Below, one piece after another: positions 18,761-28,900 of a DNA stretch of 64,000 nucleotides (the stretch's first letter is position 1; each line of letters starts with the position of its first letter). Under the pieces are notes generated by a model, which was not told the origin of the DNA, ran no database searches, and saw nothing but the letters and a program-made list of their open reading frames with translations. The stretch is from Piromyces finnis (taxonomy: Eukaryota; Neocallimastigomycota; Neocallimastigomycetes; Neocallimastigales; Neocallimastigaceae). The stretch is from NCBI GenBank assembly GCA_002104945.1, contig MCFH01000056.1, forward strand, positions 179,501-243,500, given 5' to 3'. The position numbers and the translations under genes were made by a program.

Positions 18761-21571
18761 CTAGGTAGGGTTTTGGACACTAACCATGAATTCCTGGTAG
18801 CATTTATCTTGAAATTCCTTGAGTAGCTTATCGTAGTGGGAGTTCTTGTCAATGATATCAGCATCAACCCACTCTTGCCTAAAGTCACTAAAGGTAGCTA
18901 AGTATTGGTAGTTATCCTTCTTTCTTCTGGCATTCATGATTTTGATAATTTTCTGGTAGCCCACTGGTGCAGGTGTTAGTTCTTCAGGTTTGTTATGGTA
19001 TGGTTCAAGTTCACTGATATGAAACACTGGGTAGACGTTGGGGAAAGGTGACTTGCTGATATCCAACCGGTAGTTAAGCTTGCTTTCATCAATTCCAATA
19101 ACCTTGAAAGGACCGTACTTTCTTGCTTGTAGCTTGTAGAAGGGAAGAGGGTTGTAATTTTCTGGTTTTCTTAACCACACCAAATCCAGGAGCCTAATTT
19201 TAGGGTAGTTAAGTTCTCTTCTATGGTCCAAGTGGTCTAAGAACCGTGTTCTTGATATGTCCAGCATGTGCTTTAAGTTACCTAAGTTGTGAGCGAAGCT
19301 ATCTAATATAGGAGCTTCACCAAGTGAGTGGACAAGTTCTGAATCTTGAGGGTTCATATGTACCTGGTAGTTATACAAGGCTAGGAATGGGGACTGCTTA
19401 GTAGAACTGTGCACTGCATTATTATAACAGAACTCAGCTAAGTACAAGTACTTCAACCATTCGTCGTCATCAAAGGTCTTCACAAAGCATCTAAGGTACA
19501 TACTTACGTAGGAATTGTTACGTTCTACCTGACCAACTGTTTCATGATGGCCAGTAGTAGCAAGGTTTACTTCTACGCCAAAGAACCCCATAATGTCCTT
19601 CCACAACTTACTAGTGAACTGGACACCACGATCCGTAGTAACCGATTTGGGACAACCATGTAACTTGAATACATGTTGTAAGTATGCTAAGGCTGTTTCT
19701 TTAGCAGTAGGCATACTCCTAAAACCCACTAAGTGTATCATCTTGGTTAACTTATCGCTACAAACCATGATACAACCTCTTCTAGTGACTTCTGGAGGTT
19801 CTGAGGGACTACTACCTGGTTTTCTGCGTTCCTTAATAGGTAGGTCCGTCAGGAAGTCAATTTCTACTTCTTGCCAAGGTAAGTCTGCAACTTTTACCCT
19901 AGCAGCGCTACCGTACGGCCTGTGTCTGTTGTCCTTTTGGGTACAACATATGGTACAAGCTTTAATATATCCCGCAATGTCATCCTTCATTTTTGGCCAG
20001 TAGTAGTTTCTGGCTATCAGGTCATAAGTTTTATCTTTTCCTAAGTGACCCGCTGTTTCACTATCATGGTTAAGTTTTATGATTGTTTCCCTTAACACCT
20101 TTGGTACATATGTACATTCTGGTGCATCCTTCCTAACAATCAACCCATTAACCATCAACCACTTCTTTTTGATGAGCTTGTGGCCTCTTTTTGCGTCAAG
20201 ACCATCTCTAATTTCCCTAGCAAGCTCATCCGTGTTGTAAGCTTGTTTCAGTTCTCCCACAAAGCTTACTTCTAACACCGTATAGCACTCTTCTTCCACG
20301 GGTGGAAATTCTTTTACCTGTTCAGGTCGAAGGAGGCTAGCTTTTTCCATCTCCAGTTGTACCTGTTCTGGAGATACCATTCTTGATAGGATATCGGCTC
20401 TACCATTCATTTTTCCTGGCCGATATATTATTTCGAAGTTGTATGCAGCAAACAGCTCTTGCCATCTTGCCTGTCTTGCTGTCAACAACTGTGGTTTGGT
20501 GGCGAACAGGAGATTCCTATGGTCACTATATACTAGGACCTTATGTTTCGCACCCATTAACAGGTGTCGCCACTCGATGAAAGCATTCCTAATAGCCAAC
20601 AACTCCTTTTCCGTGATGGAGTAGTTGATTTCTGCTTTCGTAAGCTTCTTGGAATAGTAATACACAGGATGTAGTTCATTGTCATCGCCTAGTTGTGACA
20701 ATACACCACCCACTGCGTAGTTACTAGCGTCGCACTCCACTATGAACTGACGGTCATGGTCAGGATATGCTAATACTGGTGGAGACAACAGCATTTCTTT
20801 TAACTTCTCGAACGCCTGAATGCGTTCTTCATTCCACAGGAACTGTACCTTTTTGGACGTCATAGCATATAACGGCCTTGCTATCTTAGAGAAGTCCTTT
20901 ATAAACTTCCTATAATAGTTGCAGAATCCGAGGAATGACTGTAGTTCTTTGAGGTTGGTTGGTTGTGGCCAACTTGCTACAGCTTTTAACTTCTCTGGGT
21001 CGGTTTTAATACCATATTTTCCAACTACATGACCCAGGAATGCAAGTTCTTCCTTTTGGAACTCACACTTCGCTAATTTAGCTACTAGACGATTATCTAT
21101 TAGCTTTTGTAGGACTCTTTTTACGTGCCCTACATGCTCTTCAAGTGACTTGGAGTAGATGATGATATCATCCAAGTACACTTGACAGCAGTCATTGATT
21201 TCCTCTGCCAGCACAGTATTAATGAACCCTTGGAACGTGGCAGGAGCATTAGTCAACCCAAATGGCATCACTAGATATTCATAATGCCCAAACTTGGTTG
21301 AGAATGCCGTCTTGTATTCGTCACCTTCACGAATACGCACGAGGTTGTAGGCAGACTTCAAATCCAACTTGGAGAAGATAGTCGCGCCTTTCATAGCTTC
21401 AAACACTTGACTGATGAGTGGTAAGGGGAAGGAGTTACGCACTGTTACCTTATTAAGACGCCTATAGTCAGTACATAATCGTCTTTCACCACTCTTTTTG
21501 GGCACGAATAACACAGGATAACCTGCAGGACTCTCTGACTTCCTGATGAAGCCCTTTGCCAGGTTTTCCTC
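18761..21571 (-). CDS. Element C Pol: RT, RNase H, integrase, chromodomain-like end
   Basis: This frame continues the polyprotein after a nonsense codon at 21572-21574; the first ATG is at 21514. Relative to that: RT with KLDLKSAYN (about 50) and VYLDDIIIYS (about 112), RNase H ECDASNYAVGGVLSQ (about 265), integrase zinc module ending ACTICC (about 527), and the DDE core in EIDFLTDLP, TTDRGVQF and TVGQVERN. An unusual Pro/Ser/Arg insert (KERRKPGSSPSEPPEVTRRG) follows the first Asp. The last 60 residues (IIKIMNARRKK, NYQYLATFSDF, QEWVDADII) align by pattern to a chromodomain but lack most of the aromatic cage, so the call is chromodomain-like only. Confidence 0.9.
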   Translation of the reverse strand, partial: EENLAKGFIRKSESPAGYPVLFVPKKSGERRLCTDYRRLNKVTVRNSFPLPLISQVFEAMKGATIFSKLDLKSAYNLVRIREGDEYKTAFSTKFGHYEYLVMPFGLTNAPATFQGFINTVLAEEINDCCQVYLDDIIIYSKSLEEHVGHVKRVLQKLIDNRLVAKLAKCEFQKEELAFLGHVVGKYGIKTDPEKLKAVASWPQPTNLKELQSFLGFCNYYRKFIKDFSKIARPLYAMTSKKVQFLWNEERIQAFEKLKEMLLSPPVLAYPDHDRQFIVECDASNYAVGGVLSQLGDDNELHPVYYYSKKLTKAEINYSITEKELLAIRNAFIEWRHLLMGAKHKVLVYSDHRNLLFATKPQLLTARQARWQELFAAYNFEIIYRPGKMNGRADILSRMVSPEQVQLEMEKASLLRPEQVKEFPPVEEECYTVLEVSFVGELKQAYNTDELAREIRDGLDAKRGHKLIKKKWLMVNGLIVRKDAPECTYVPKVLRETIIKLNHDSETAGHLGKDKTYDLIARNYYWPKMKDDIAGYIKACTICCTQKDNRHRPYGSAARVKVADLPWQEVEIDFLTDLPIKERRKPGSSPSEPPEVTRRGCIMVCSDKLTKMIHLVGFRSMPTAKETALAYLQHVFKLHGCPKSVTTDRGVQFTSKLWKDIMGFFGVEVNLATTGHHETVGQVERNNSYVSMYLRCFVKTFDDDEWLKYLYLAEFCYNNAVHSSTKQSPFLALYNYQVHMNPQDSELVHSLGEAPILDSFAHNLGNLKHMLDISRTRFLDHLDHRRELNYPKIRLLDLVWLRKPENYNPLPFYKLQARKYGPFKVIGIDESKLNYRLDISKSPFPNVYPVFHISELEPYHNKPEELTPAPVGYQKIIKIMNARRKKDNYQYLATFSDFRQEWVDADIIDKNSHYDKLLKEFQDKCYQEFMVSVQNPT

Positions 21572-21574
21572 TAT

Positions 21575-21886
21575 TTATTCCTTCAATGCTTTTTCCTCTT
21601 CTGGATTGAAGGGATATATAGGCCCTTTATGGAGACTAGCATCCGGCTCCAGGTCGATCTTACAGTCGTAAGGACGGTGTTCTGGTAGCTGGTTAGCTAT
21701 CTCTTCATTAAATGCTTCTTTGAAATTGTGGTAGTACTTCTCCACGATTTCTTCAGGTTTGGGTTGATTTTCGTTTAAGTTTTCTTCCTGTACCAACCCT
21801 ACGTAAATGTGATTTTTCTCTAAGTTCGACTCTTGTACCAACCCTAATGAAACACAAGTTTTCTCTAAGTTGGATTCAAATGTCAA
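21575..21886 (-). CDS. Element C, PR-RT junction segment between two lesions
   Basis: This 103-codon frame carries the last 15-residue repeats (SNLEKTCVSLGLVQE type) and the region leading to the RT. It ends at a TAA where element D has TAT, a single-base nonsense change. Its start overlaps the previous frame because one A is missing from an A-run at 21902-21906. It is a piece of one polyprotein, not a separate gene. Confidence 0.85.
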   Translation of the reverse strand: MTFESNLEKTCVSLGLVQESNLEKNHIYVGLVQEENLNENQPKPEEIVEKYYHNFKEAFNEEIANQLPEHRPYDCKIDLEPDASLHKGPIYPFNPEEEKALKE

Positions 21887-22065
21887 CCCTCCGGAATCAC
21901 ATTTTTCTCTAAGTCAACACTCTGTACCAACCCTAGTGAAACGGGATTTTTCTCTAAGTCAGAACTTCGTGTCAACCCTCCGGAAACACATTTTTTCTCT
22001 AAGTTAGCACTCTGTACCAACCCTACTGAAACGGGATTTTTCTCTAAGTTGGAACTCGATGCCAA
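21775..22065 (-). repeat. 45-bp coding tandem repeat in element C
   Basis: Seven or so units of 45 bp (15 codons) centred on ACTTAGAGAAAA, between protease and RT. Units alternate between CVSVGLVQ-like and CVSGGLTR-like versions. The same array is in element D. Confidence 0.85.
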
Positions 22066-24345
22066 CCCTCCGGAACTTCCGTTTCTGGTTTCCTTTGTAG
22101 CCTTGTGGCTACCATTACCCACGATTTCGGCTTCTATGTTTTCCGCAGTTACAGTTACCAGAGGCCTTCTTGCTTTTGCATTAGTAACTGTAGTTATGGG
22201 ACTTAATTGAGTACAGTAGTAGATATCGCCACCATTTACACCATAACTGTTGGTATGTCCTTTATCCTTATCATTATCTACCACGAAGTACCTCACTTGT
22301 GCATCTTTATCATAACCTCTGTAGATAAAGTGCTCATCCATGAAGCCCAGTCCCACAATGATCATCTCCGGCATGTTGTCGGATAGGTGACAACTTGTGT
22401 TGAAGCAGTATGGTTTAGCTTCTTGTTCGCCAGATGGAGTTAACCATAACTTCAACTGCAAGTCATCTGAGAACTGCTTTAACTCGATATCTCCATTCAC
22501 AGTTCTGAATATGGCTGGTTTGTCCACTACCTTTAACCCGAGCTTCTTTGCTAAATTTGGGTGGATGAGGTTTGTAGTGGAACCAGTATCATACAAGACT
22601 TCTACCCTTTTTATGTCTCGAGGGTTGCTTCTTGCATTTATTTCAGCTACTAGTTGGTTCTGACTGTAGTAACTGTTATTGACCGTCGTTTGACTTGCCA
22701 TAGCCTTAGGTAATGGGTTATTTCCCATACTAGAAGGTCCTTGCCTTGGTTGGAAGCTAGAACTTCTTCTAAAGCTTGACTTATTTAAGGATTCACGACG
22801 TTCTTTAGTACCGTTATTGTTTTTTGCGTAAGCCTGAGTGTTGGTCTGCTCAACTTTAGGCTTATTATTTGGCTTGTTGTTCTTCTGCTTCAACTCAGCC
22901 CATCTAGATGGCCTACATGGGTCTGTAATGTCCAACAATGCCATAATAGTGGTCTGGCGGTCTCTTTTGTCGTACTTTTCTATGGTTTCATTACGGAAGA
23001 CTGCTTGGTGATCATCGCACTTTAACAAGACTTCACTTAATGTTTCCAGCGTACGTTCCTGTTCAGGGATATCATAGAACGCTTCCCTGACAGAAGGCCT
23101 GACCTGTTGTATTAACACCTGTCTCCTAACATTTTCAGGGAGCCCAAGTGTTTCCGTCAATTCATTGAACTCTTCCAAGTAATCGTATGCTTTTCCCCAC
23201 TCATGTGTGAGCTTAAGCAACTTTGACTTGCAGAGTTCATGGGGAGACTCTGGTGGAAACTTATCTTGAAGGTGGAGGAATAGTCTTTCAGCATCAGGAT
23301 TCCTACGCTGCAACATCCTCTCTCTAAGTCTATACCATCTCAATACTTTCCCACCTAGATGATCTTCAATGAAGCTAACCTTTGCCTTTTCGTCGTTACC
23401 ATAGTCATATGGGTAACGTTTGAAATGACGTAAGCACTTCTCTTGAAAACCCTCTAAGTCTATCCCATTATTATCAAACATAGGCACTTTTTCTTCATAC
23501 CTATGTACTCGCCAGTCGAACATCTTCACATCCCCATCCTCGGAGTATTCCGTAGGGTTGGTGCTGCTACTAGTTCCAGCACCATGAGGATTACCCATAC
23601 CACCGGTTTGATAGGATGTTCTTTCATGAGCTCTGGCTTCAGCTCTTCTGTTCATGGCTTCGACTTTAGCCTCGAACAATTTTTCTCTTTCTTCTAGAGC
23701 GTTTCGTTGCTCCCTCAATCTGGCCATCTCTTCTTCAAGCTCTTTTTTATAAGAGACAAAGGCACTAGATTGACGGTACAACGTTTCTTGGTTGTTTAGC
23801 ACTTGCTGATGGTCTTGTAACCTTTCCTCATGTTCTGCAGTAAAGGCATTTTCCACAGCATGCAGCTCCTCCAAGCTAACTTGGCTAGCTGACTCATTTG
23901 CTTCCAACCTTTGATCCACTTCAACAAATTTTTGCTGAAGAGCATCGTTTATCTCGCTCTTGTAAACCTCAATACCCCGAAGTTGTTCTTCCATAGCACC
24001 CAGACGGTTTCCCATACTAGCAAACTGGCTAGATATTTCCGAAACCCATCTATTAAGAAGAACTTCAATGTGTTGCATTGGGTTTACCTCACTATTACTA
24101 GTAAAAAAGAAAGAAGGATCAACAGGGGCGGGCATAGAATCCCCCTGTTGAACCTGTAAATTCTGATTAGATTCGACCTCAGTGCTTTCGAGAAGCACCG
24201 GGGTTCGAACCCGTGACATTCCCTCTACACCATCCATGCCATCCGCGCTCGCCGCGTCAGGACGGGTCCCGTCCCTTACGAATGATGTTTTTGTGTCCAA
24301 TTTATGGACACCCCGAGGGTTAGGTGACTTACCTGTGTTTTTCAT
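21883..24345 (-). CDS. Element C Gag-protease
   Basis: I start at ATG 24345; the open frame reaches 24594, but that extension is AT-rich hydrophobic noise. In order: N-terminal region, a long coiled coil rich in Glu/Gln/Arg (about residues 130-240), a capsid-like domain with W-R-V-H-R-Y and YRLRERMLQRRN, a basic Asn/Lys-rich tail without any CCHC knuckle, and an aspartic protease with VLYDTGSTTNLI. After that come tandem 15-residue repeats of the form NLEK-x-x-VS-x-GL-x-x-x-x. The frame ends early through a 1-nt deletion in an A-run. A CAG/GTAAGT splice-donor-like site lies 4 codons after the ATG. Confidence 0.9.
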   Translation of the reverse strand: MKNTGKSPNPRGVHKLDTKTSFVRDGTRPDAASADGMDGVEGMSRVRTPVLLESTEVESNQNLQVQQGDSMPAPVDPSFFFTSNSEVNPMQHIEVLLNRWVSEISSQFASMGNRLGAMEEQLRGIEVYKSEINDALQQKFVEVDQRLEANESASQVSLEELHAVENAFTAEHEERLQDHQQVLNNQETLYRQSSAFVSYKKELEEEMARLREQRNALEEREKLFEAKVEAMNRRAEARAHERTSYQTGGMGNPHGAGTSSSTNPTEYSEDGDVKMFDWRVHRYEEKVPMFDNNGIDLEGFQEKCLRHFKRYPYDYGNDEKAKVSFIEDHLGGKVLRWYRLRERMLQRRNPDAERLFLHLQDKFPPESPHELCKSKLLKLTHEWGKAYDYLEEFNELTETLGLPENVRRQVLIQQVRPSVREAFYDIPEQERTLETLSEVLLKCDDHQAVFRNETIEKYDKRDRQTTIMALLDITDPCRPSRWAELKQKNNKPNNKPKVEQTNTQAYAKNNNGTKERRESLNKSSFRRSSSFQPRQGPSSMGNNPLPKAMASQTTVNNSYYSQNQLVAEINARSNPRDIKRVEVLYDTGSTTNLIHPNLAKKLGLKVVDKPAIFRTVNGDIELKQFSDDLQLKLWLTPSGEQEAKPYCFNTSCHLSDNMPEMIIVGLGFMDEHFIYRGYDKDAQVRYFVVDNDKDKGHTNSYGVNGGDIYYCTQLSPITTVTNAKARRPLVTVTAENIEAEIVGNGSHKATKETRNGSSGGLASSSNLEKNPVSVGLVQSANLEKKCVSGGLTRSSDLEKNPVSLGLVQSVDLEKNVIPEG

Positions 24346-24646
24346 TTCTAGCTCAAAAATAAATTCTTTTAATAAATTAAAGAATTTATTATATAAAATA
24401 TGGTTATAATGAATTTTAAAATTTAAAAATAATGAATTTTTTATTGCTAAACTATTAAAAATAATTATTTTTAATAATAAATTTACTTCTTTTAAATATA
24501 ATATTTGAATATTATATAAAATATTGTAAATAATTATTATTAAACAATAATTTAAATAAAATAAAATATGTTTTTTAAGAACTTTTAATAACACTAACCT
24601 AATTAAAACTAAGCTAACGTAAGAACTAACTATAAAGCGTTAGTAT
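24346..24646 (-). other. Element C leader and self-complementary primer site
   Basis: AT-rich leader. The 11 nt next to the LTR (24636-24646, plus AGCGTTAGTAT) are the exact reverse complement of 24915-24925 in the same LTR, again a self-priming layout. No gene is seen. Confidence 0.65.
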
Positions 24647-25116
24647 TGTAAAAGGTTTCTTATAATATTAGTTAATAGGTTATTAATTAGTTAATTTAGT
24701 TATTACCTCTCTATACGAGTTAATAACTAAATAAAGTTTTATAAGAAATAATAAAAGAAAGAAAATAAATATTATAACACGAAAATAAATATAAACACTT
24801 ATATAAATATTTTATGAAATAATTTTACTTAAATAATTATATTTTAATTATATCTTTTATTTATTAATTATAATTATCTACATTAATTATTATTATAGTT
24901 ATTAATTTACTTTAATACTAACGCTAAAGTATTTAACGTTGGTTTTGACTATACTATTTAACTATACGAGTTTATTTTCTTTACCACTTGATTGGGTAAA
25001 GCAAATAAACTTCCTATTTAATTAATAACCATTAATATATGGTTATGCATATATTTGGCCAATAAATGGTGACCAGAATATATGGTTTCAATTGAAATAT
25101 TTGTGGGCCAAATTTA
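24647..25116 (-). repeat. 5' LTR of element C, outer end lost
   Basis: It is collinear with the 3' LTR from TGTAAAAGG to about TTGTGGGC, then diverges, so some 25 bp of the outer end are missing. Confidence 0.88.
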
Positions 25117-25180
25117 TAATAATGATTTAGTTTAGTTAGTGTATACAAAACCTAACTTAAGAATTAGGAATATTTTACAA
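25117..25180. other. Spacer between head-to-head elements C and D
   Basis: Short AT-rich spacer at the centre of a large inverted repeat; nothing recognisable. Confidence 0.6.
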
Positions 25181-25661
25181 GTAAATAAAAATATTTGTGC
25201 ACATAAGTTTGACCCACAAATATTTCAATTGAAAACCATATATATTTTGGTCACCAATTTATATTGCCAGATATATGAAACCATATATTAATGGTTATTA
25301 ATTAAATAGGAAGTTTATTTGCTTTACCCAATCAAGTGGTAAAGAAAATAAACTACATATAGTTAAATAGTATAGTTGAAACTAACGTTAAATACTTAGC
25401 GTTAGTATTAAGTAATTAATAACTATAATAATAATTAATTAATAATTATAATTAATAAATAAAGATAATAATTATAATAATTATTTAAGTAAAAATATTT
25501 CATAAATATTATTTGTTTATATTTATTTTGTGTTATAATATTTATTTTATTCTTTATTATTTTATAAAACTTTATTTAGTATTAACTCGTATAGAAGGTA
25601 ATAACTAACTTAATTAACTATATAATAACTTATTAACTAATATTATAAAAAACCTTTTACA
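25181..25661 (+). repeat. 5' LTR of element D
   Basis: It is collinear with other CD LTRs from AAATATTTGTG to CCTTTTACA, with many small deletions. The left terminal TGTAAG is not recognisable. The self-complementary segment is at 25398-25408 (AGCGTTAGTAT) and its partner, the primer site, at 25662-25672. Confidence 0.85.
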
Positions 25662-25672
25662 ATACTAACGCT
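25662..25672 (+). promoter_or_regulatory. Self-complementary primer-binding site, element D
   Basis: ATACTAACGCT follows the LTR directly and is the exact reverse complement of 25398-25408. No tRNA-type TGG site is present. Confidence 0.6.
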
Positions 25673-25950
25673 TATAGTTAGTTCTTACGTTAGCTAGTTT
25701 TAATTAGGTTATTTATTAAAAGTTCTTAAAAAACATATTTTATTTTATTTAAATTATTGTTTAATAATAATTATTTACAATATTTATATAATATTCAAAT
25801 ATTATATTTAAAAGAAGTAAATTTATTATTAAAAATAATTATTTTTAATAGTTTAGAATAAAAAATTCATTATTTTAAATTTTAAAATTCATTAAACATA
25901 TTTTATATAATAAATTCTTTAATTTATTAAAAGAATTTATTTTGAATTAG

Positions 25951-28900
25951 AAATGAAAAAACAGGTAAGTCCCTAACCCTCGGGTGTCCATAAATTGGAC
26001 ACAAAAACATCATTCGTAAGGGACGGGACCCGTCCTGACGCGGCGAGCGCGGATGGCATGGATGGTGTAGAGGGAATGTCACGGGTTCGAACCCCGGTGC
26101 TTCTCGAAAGCACTGAGGTCGAATCTAATCAGAATTTACAGGTTCAACAGGGGGATTCTATGCCCGCCCCTGTTGATCCTTCTTTCTTTTTTACTAATAA
26201 TAGTGAGGTAAACCCAATGCAACACATTGAAGTTCTTCTTAATAGATGGGTTTCGGAAATATCTAGCCAGTTTGCTAGTATGGGAAACCGTCTGGGTGCT
26301 ATGGAAGAACAACTTCGGGGTATTGAGGTTTACAAGAGCGAGATAAACGATGCTTTCAGCAAAAATTTGTTGAAGTGGATCAAAGGTTGGAAGCAAATGA
26401 GTCAGCTAGCCAAGTTAGCTTGGAAGAGCTGCATGCTGTGGAAAATGCCTTTACTGCAGAACATGAGGAAAGGTTACAAGACCACCAGCAAGTGTTAAAC
26501 AACCAAGAAACGTTGTACCGCCAATCTAGTGCCTTTGTCTCTTATAAAAAAGAGCTTGAAGAAGAGATGGCCAGATTGAGGGAGCAACGAAACGCTCTAG
26601 AAGAAAGAGAAAAATTGTTCGAGGCTAAAGTCGAAGCCATGAACAGAAGAGCTGAAGCCAGAGCTCAAGAAAGAACATCCTATCAAACCGGTGGTATGGG
26701 TAATCCCTCATGGTGCTGGAACTAGTAGCAGCACCAACCCTACGGAATACTCCGAGGATGGGGACGTGAAGATGTTCGACTGGCGAGTACATAGGTATGA
26801 AGTAAAAGTGCCTATGTTTGATAACAATGGGATAGATTTAGAGGGTTTTCAGGAGAAGTGCTTACGTCATTTCAAACGTTACCCATATGACTATGGTAAC
26901 GACGAAAAGGCAAAGGTTAGCTTCATTGAAGATCATCTAGGTGGGAAAGTATTGAGATGGTATAGACTCAGAGAGAGGATGTTGCAGCGTAGGAATCCTG
27001 ATGCTGAAAGACTATTCCTCCACCTTCAAGATAAGTTTCCACCAGAGTCTCCCCATGAACTCTGCAAGTCAAAGTTGCTTAAGCTCACACATGAGTGGGG
27101 AAAAGCATACGATTACTTGGAAGAGTTCAATGAATTGACGGAAACACTTGGGCTCCCTGAAAATGTTAGGAGACAGGTGTTAATACAACAGGTCAGGCCT
27201 TCTGTCCGGGAAGCGTTCTATGATATCCCTGAACAGGAACGTACGCTGGAAACATTAAGTGAAGTCTTGTTAAAGTGCGATGATCACCAAGCAGTCTTCC
27301 GTAATGAAACCATAGAAAAGTACGACAAAAGAGACCGCCAGACCACTATTATGGCATTGTTGGACATTACAGACCCATGTAGGCCATCTAGATGGGCTGA
27401 GTTGAAAGCAGAAGAACAACAAGCCAAATAATAAGCCTAAAGTTGAGCAGACCAACACTCAGGCTTACGCAAAAAACAATAACGGTACTAAAGAGCGTCG
27501 TGAATCCTTAAATAAGTCAAGCTTTAGAAGAAGTTCTAGCTTCCAACCAAAGGCAAGGACCTTCTAGTATGGGAAATAACCCATTACCTAAGGCTATGGC
27601 AAGTCAAACGACGGTCAATAACAGTTACTACAGTCAGAACCAACTAGTAGCTGAAATAAATGCAAGAAGCAACCCTCGAGATATAAAAAGGGTAGAAGTC
27701 TTGTATGATACTGGTTCCACTACAAACCTCATCCACCCAAATTTAGCAAAGAAGCTCGGGTTAAAGGTAGTGGATAAACCAGCCATATTCAGAACTGTGA
27801 ATGGAGATATCGAGTTAAAGCAGTTCTCAGATGACTTGCAGTTGAAGTTATGGTTAACTCCATCTGGCGAACAAGAAGCTAAACCATACTGCTTCAACAC
27901 AAGTTGTCACCTATCCGACAACATGCCGGAGATGATCATTGTGGGACTGGGCTTCATGGATGAGCACTTTATCTACAGAGGATATGATAAAGATGCACAA
28001 GTGAGTACTTCGTAGTAGATAATGATAAGGATAAAGGACATACCAACAGTTATGGTGTAAATGGTGGCGACATCTACTACTGTACTCAATTAAGTCCCAT
28101 AACTACAGTTACTAATGCAAAAGCAAGAAGGCCTCTGGTAACTGTAACTGCGGAAAACATAGAAGCCGAAATCGTGGGTAATGGTAGCCACAAGGCTACA
28201 AAGAAACCAGAAACGGAAGTTCCGGAGGGTTGGCATCGAGTTCCAACTTAGAGAAAACTTGTGTTTCAGTAGGGTTGGTACAGAGTGCTAACTTAGAGAA
28301 AAAATGTGTTTCCGGAGGGTTGACACGAAGTTCTGACTTAGAGAAAAATCCCGTTTCAGTAGGGTTGGTACAGAGTGTTGACTTAGAGAAAAAATGTGAT
28401 TCCGGAGGGTTGGCATTTGAATCCAACTTAGAGAAAACTTGTGTTTCAGTAGGGTTGGTACAAGAGTCGAACTTAGAGAAAAATCACATTTACGTAGGGT
28501 TGGTACAGGAAGAAAACTTAAACGAAAATCAACCTACACCTGAGGAAATCGTGGAGAAGTACTACCACAATTTCAAAGAAGCATTTAATGAAGAAATAGC
28601 CAACCAGCTACCAGAACACCGTCCTTACGACTGTAAGATCGACCTGGAGCCGGATGCTAGTCTTCATAAAGGGCCTATATATCCCTTCAATCCCGAAGAG
28701 GAAAAAGCACTGAAGGAATATATAGAGGAAAACCTGGCAAAGGGCTTCATCAGGAAGTCAGAGAGTCCTGCAGGTTATCCTGTGTTATTCGTGCCCAAAA
28801 AGAGTGGTGAAAGACAATTATGTACTGACTATAGGCGTCTTAATAAGGTAACAGTGCGTAACTCCTTTCCCTTACCACTCATCAGTCAAGTGTTCGAGGC

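Larger units (their letters stand above)
18245..25116 (-). mobile_element. Ty3/gypsy element C, family CD, near full length
   Basis: It has a 3' LTR (18245-18739), G-rich purine tract, a Pol and Gag frame with two lesions, primer site and a truncated 5' LTR (24647-25116). It is inserted with its 3' end 10 bp from tRNA-Ile and lies head to head with element D. Gag lacks a CCHC knuckle and the integrase end carries a divergent chromodomain-like block, features reminiscent of the Tf1/sushi group (inference). Codon use is less AT-extreme than the surroundings. Confidence 0.93.

Noticed and set aside
19593-20003. 136-codon plus-strand ORF opposite element C integrase
   Set aside because: The same shadow appears opposite element D (30326-30703), so it follows from the integrase sequence; no domain is visible.
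26052-26110. tRNA gene within CD-family gag (TTCGAAC loop, B-box-like)
   Set aside because: No acceptor or anticodon stem can be formed, and the segment is in frame in Gag of both copies.
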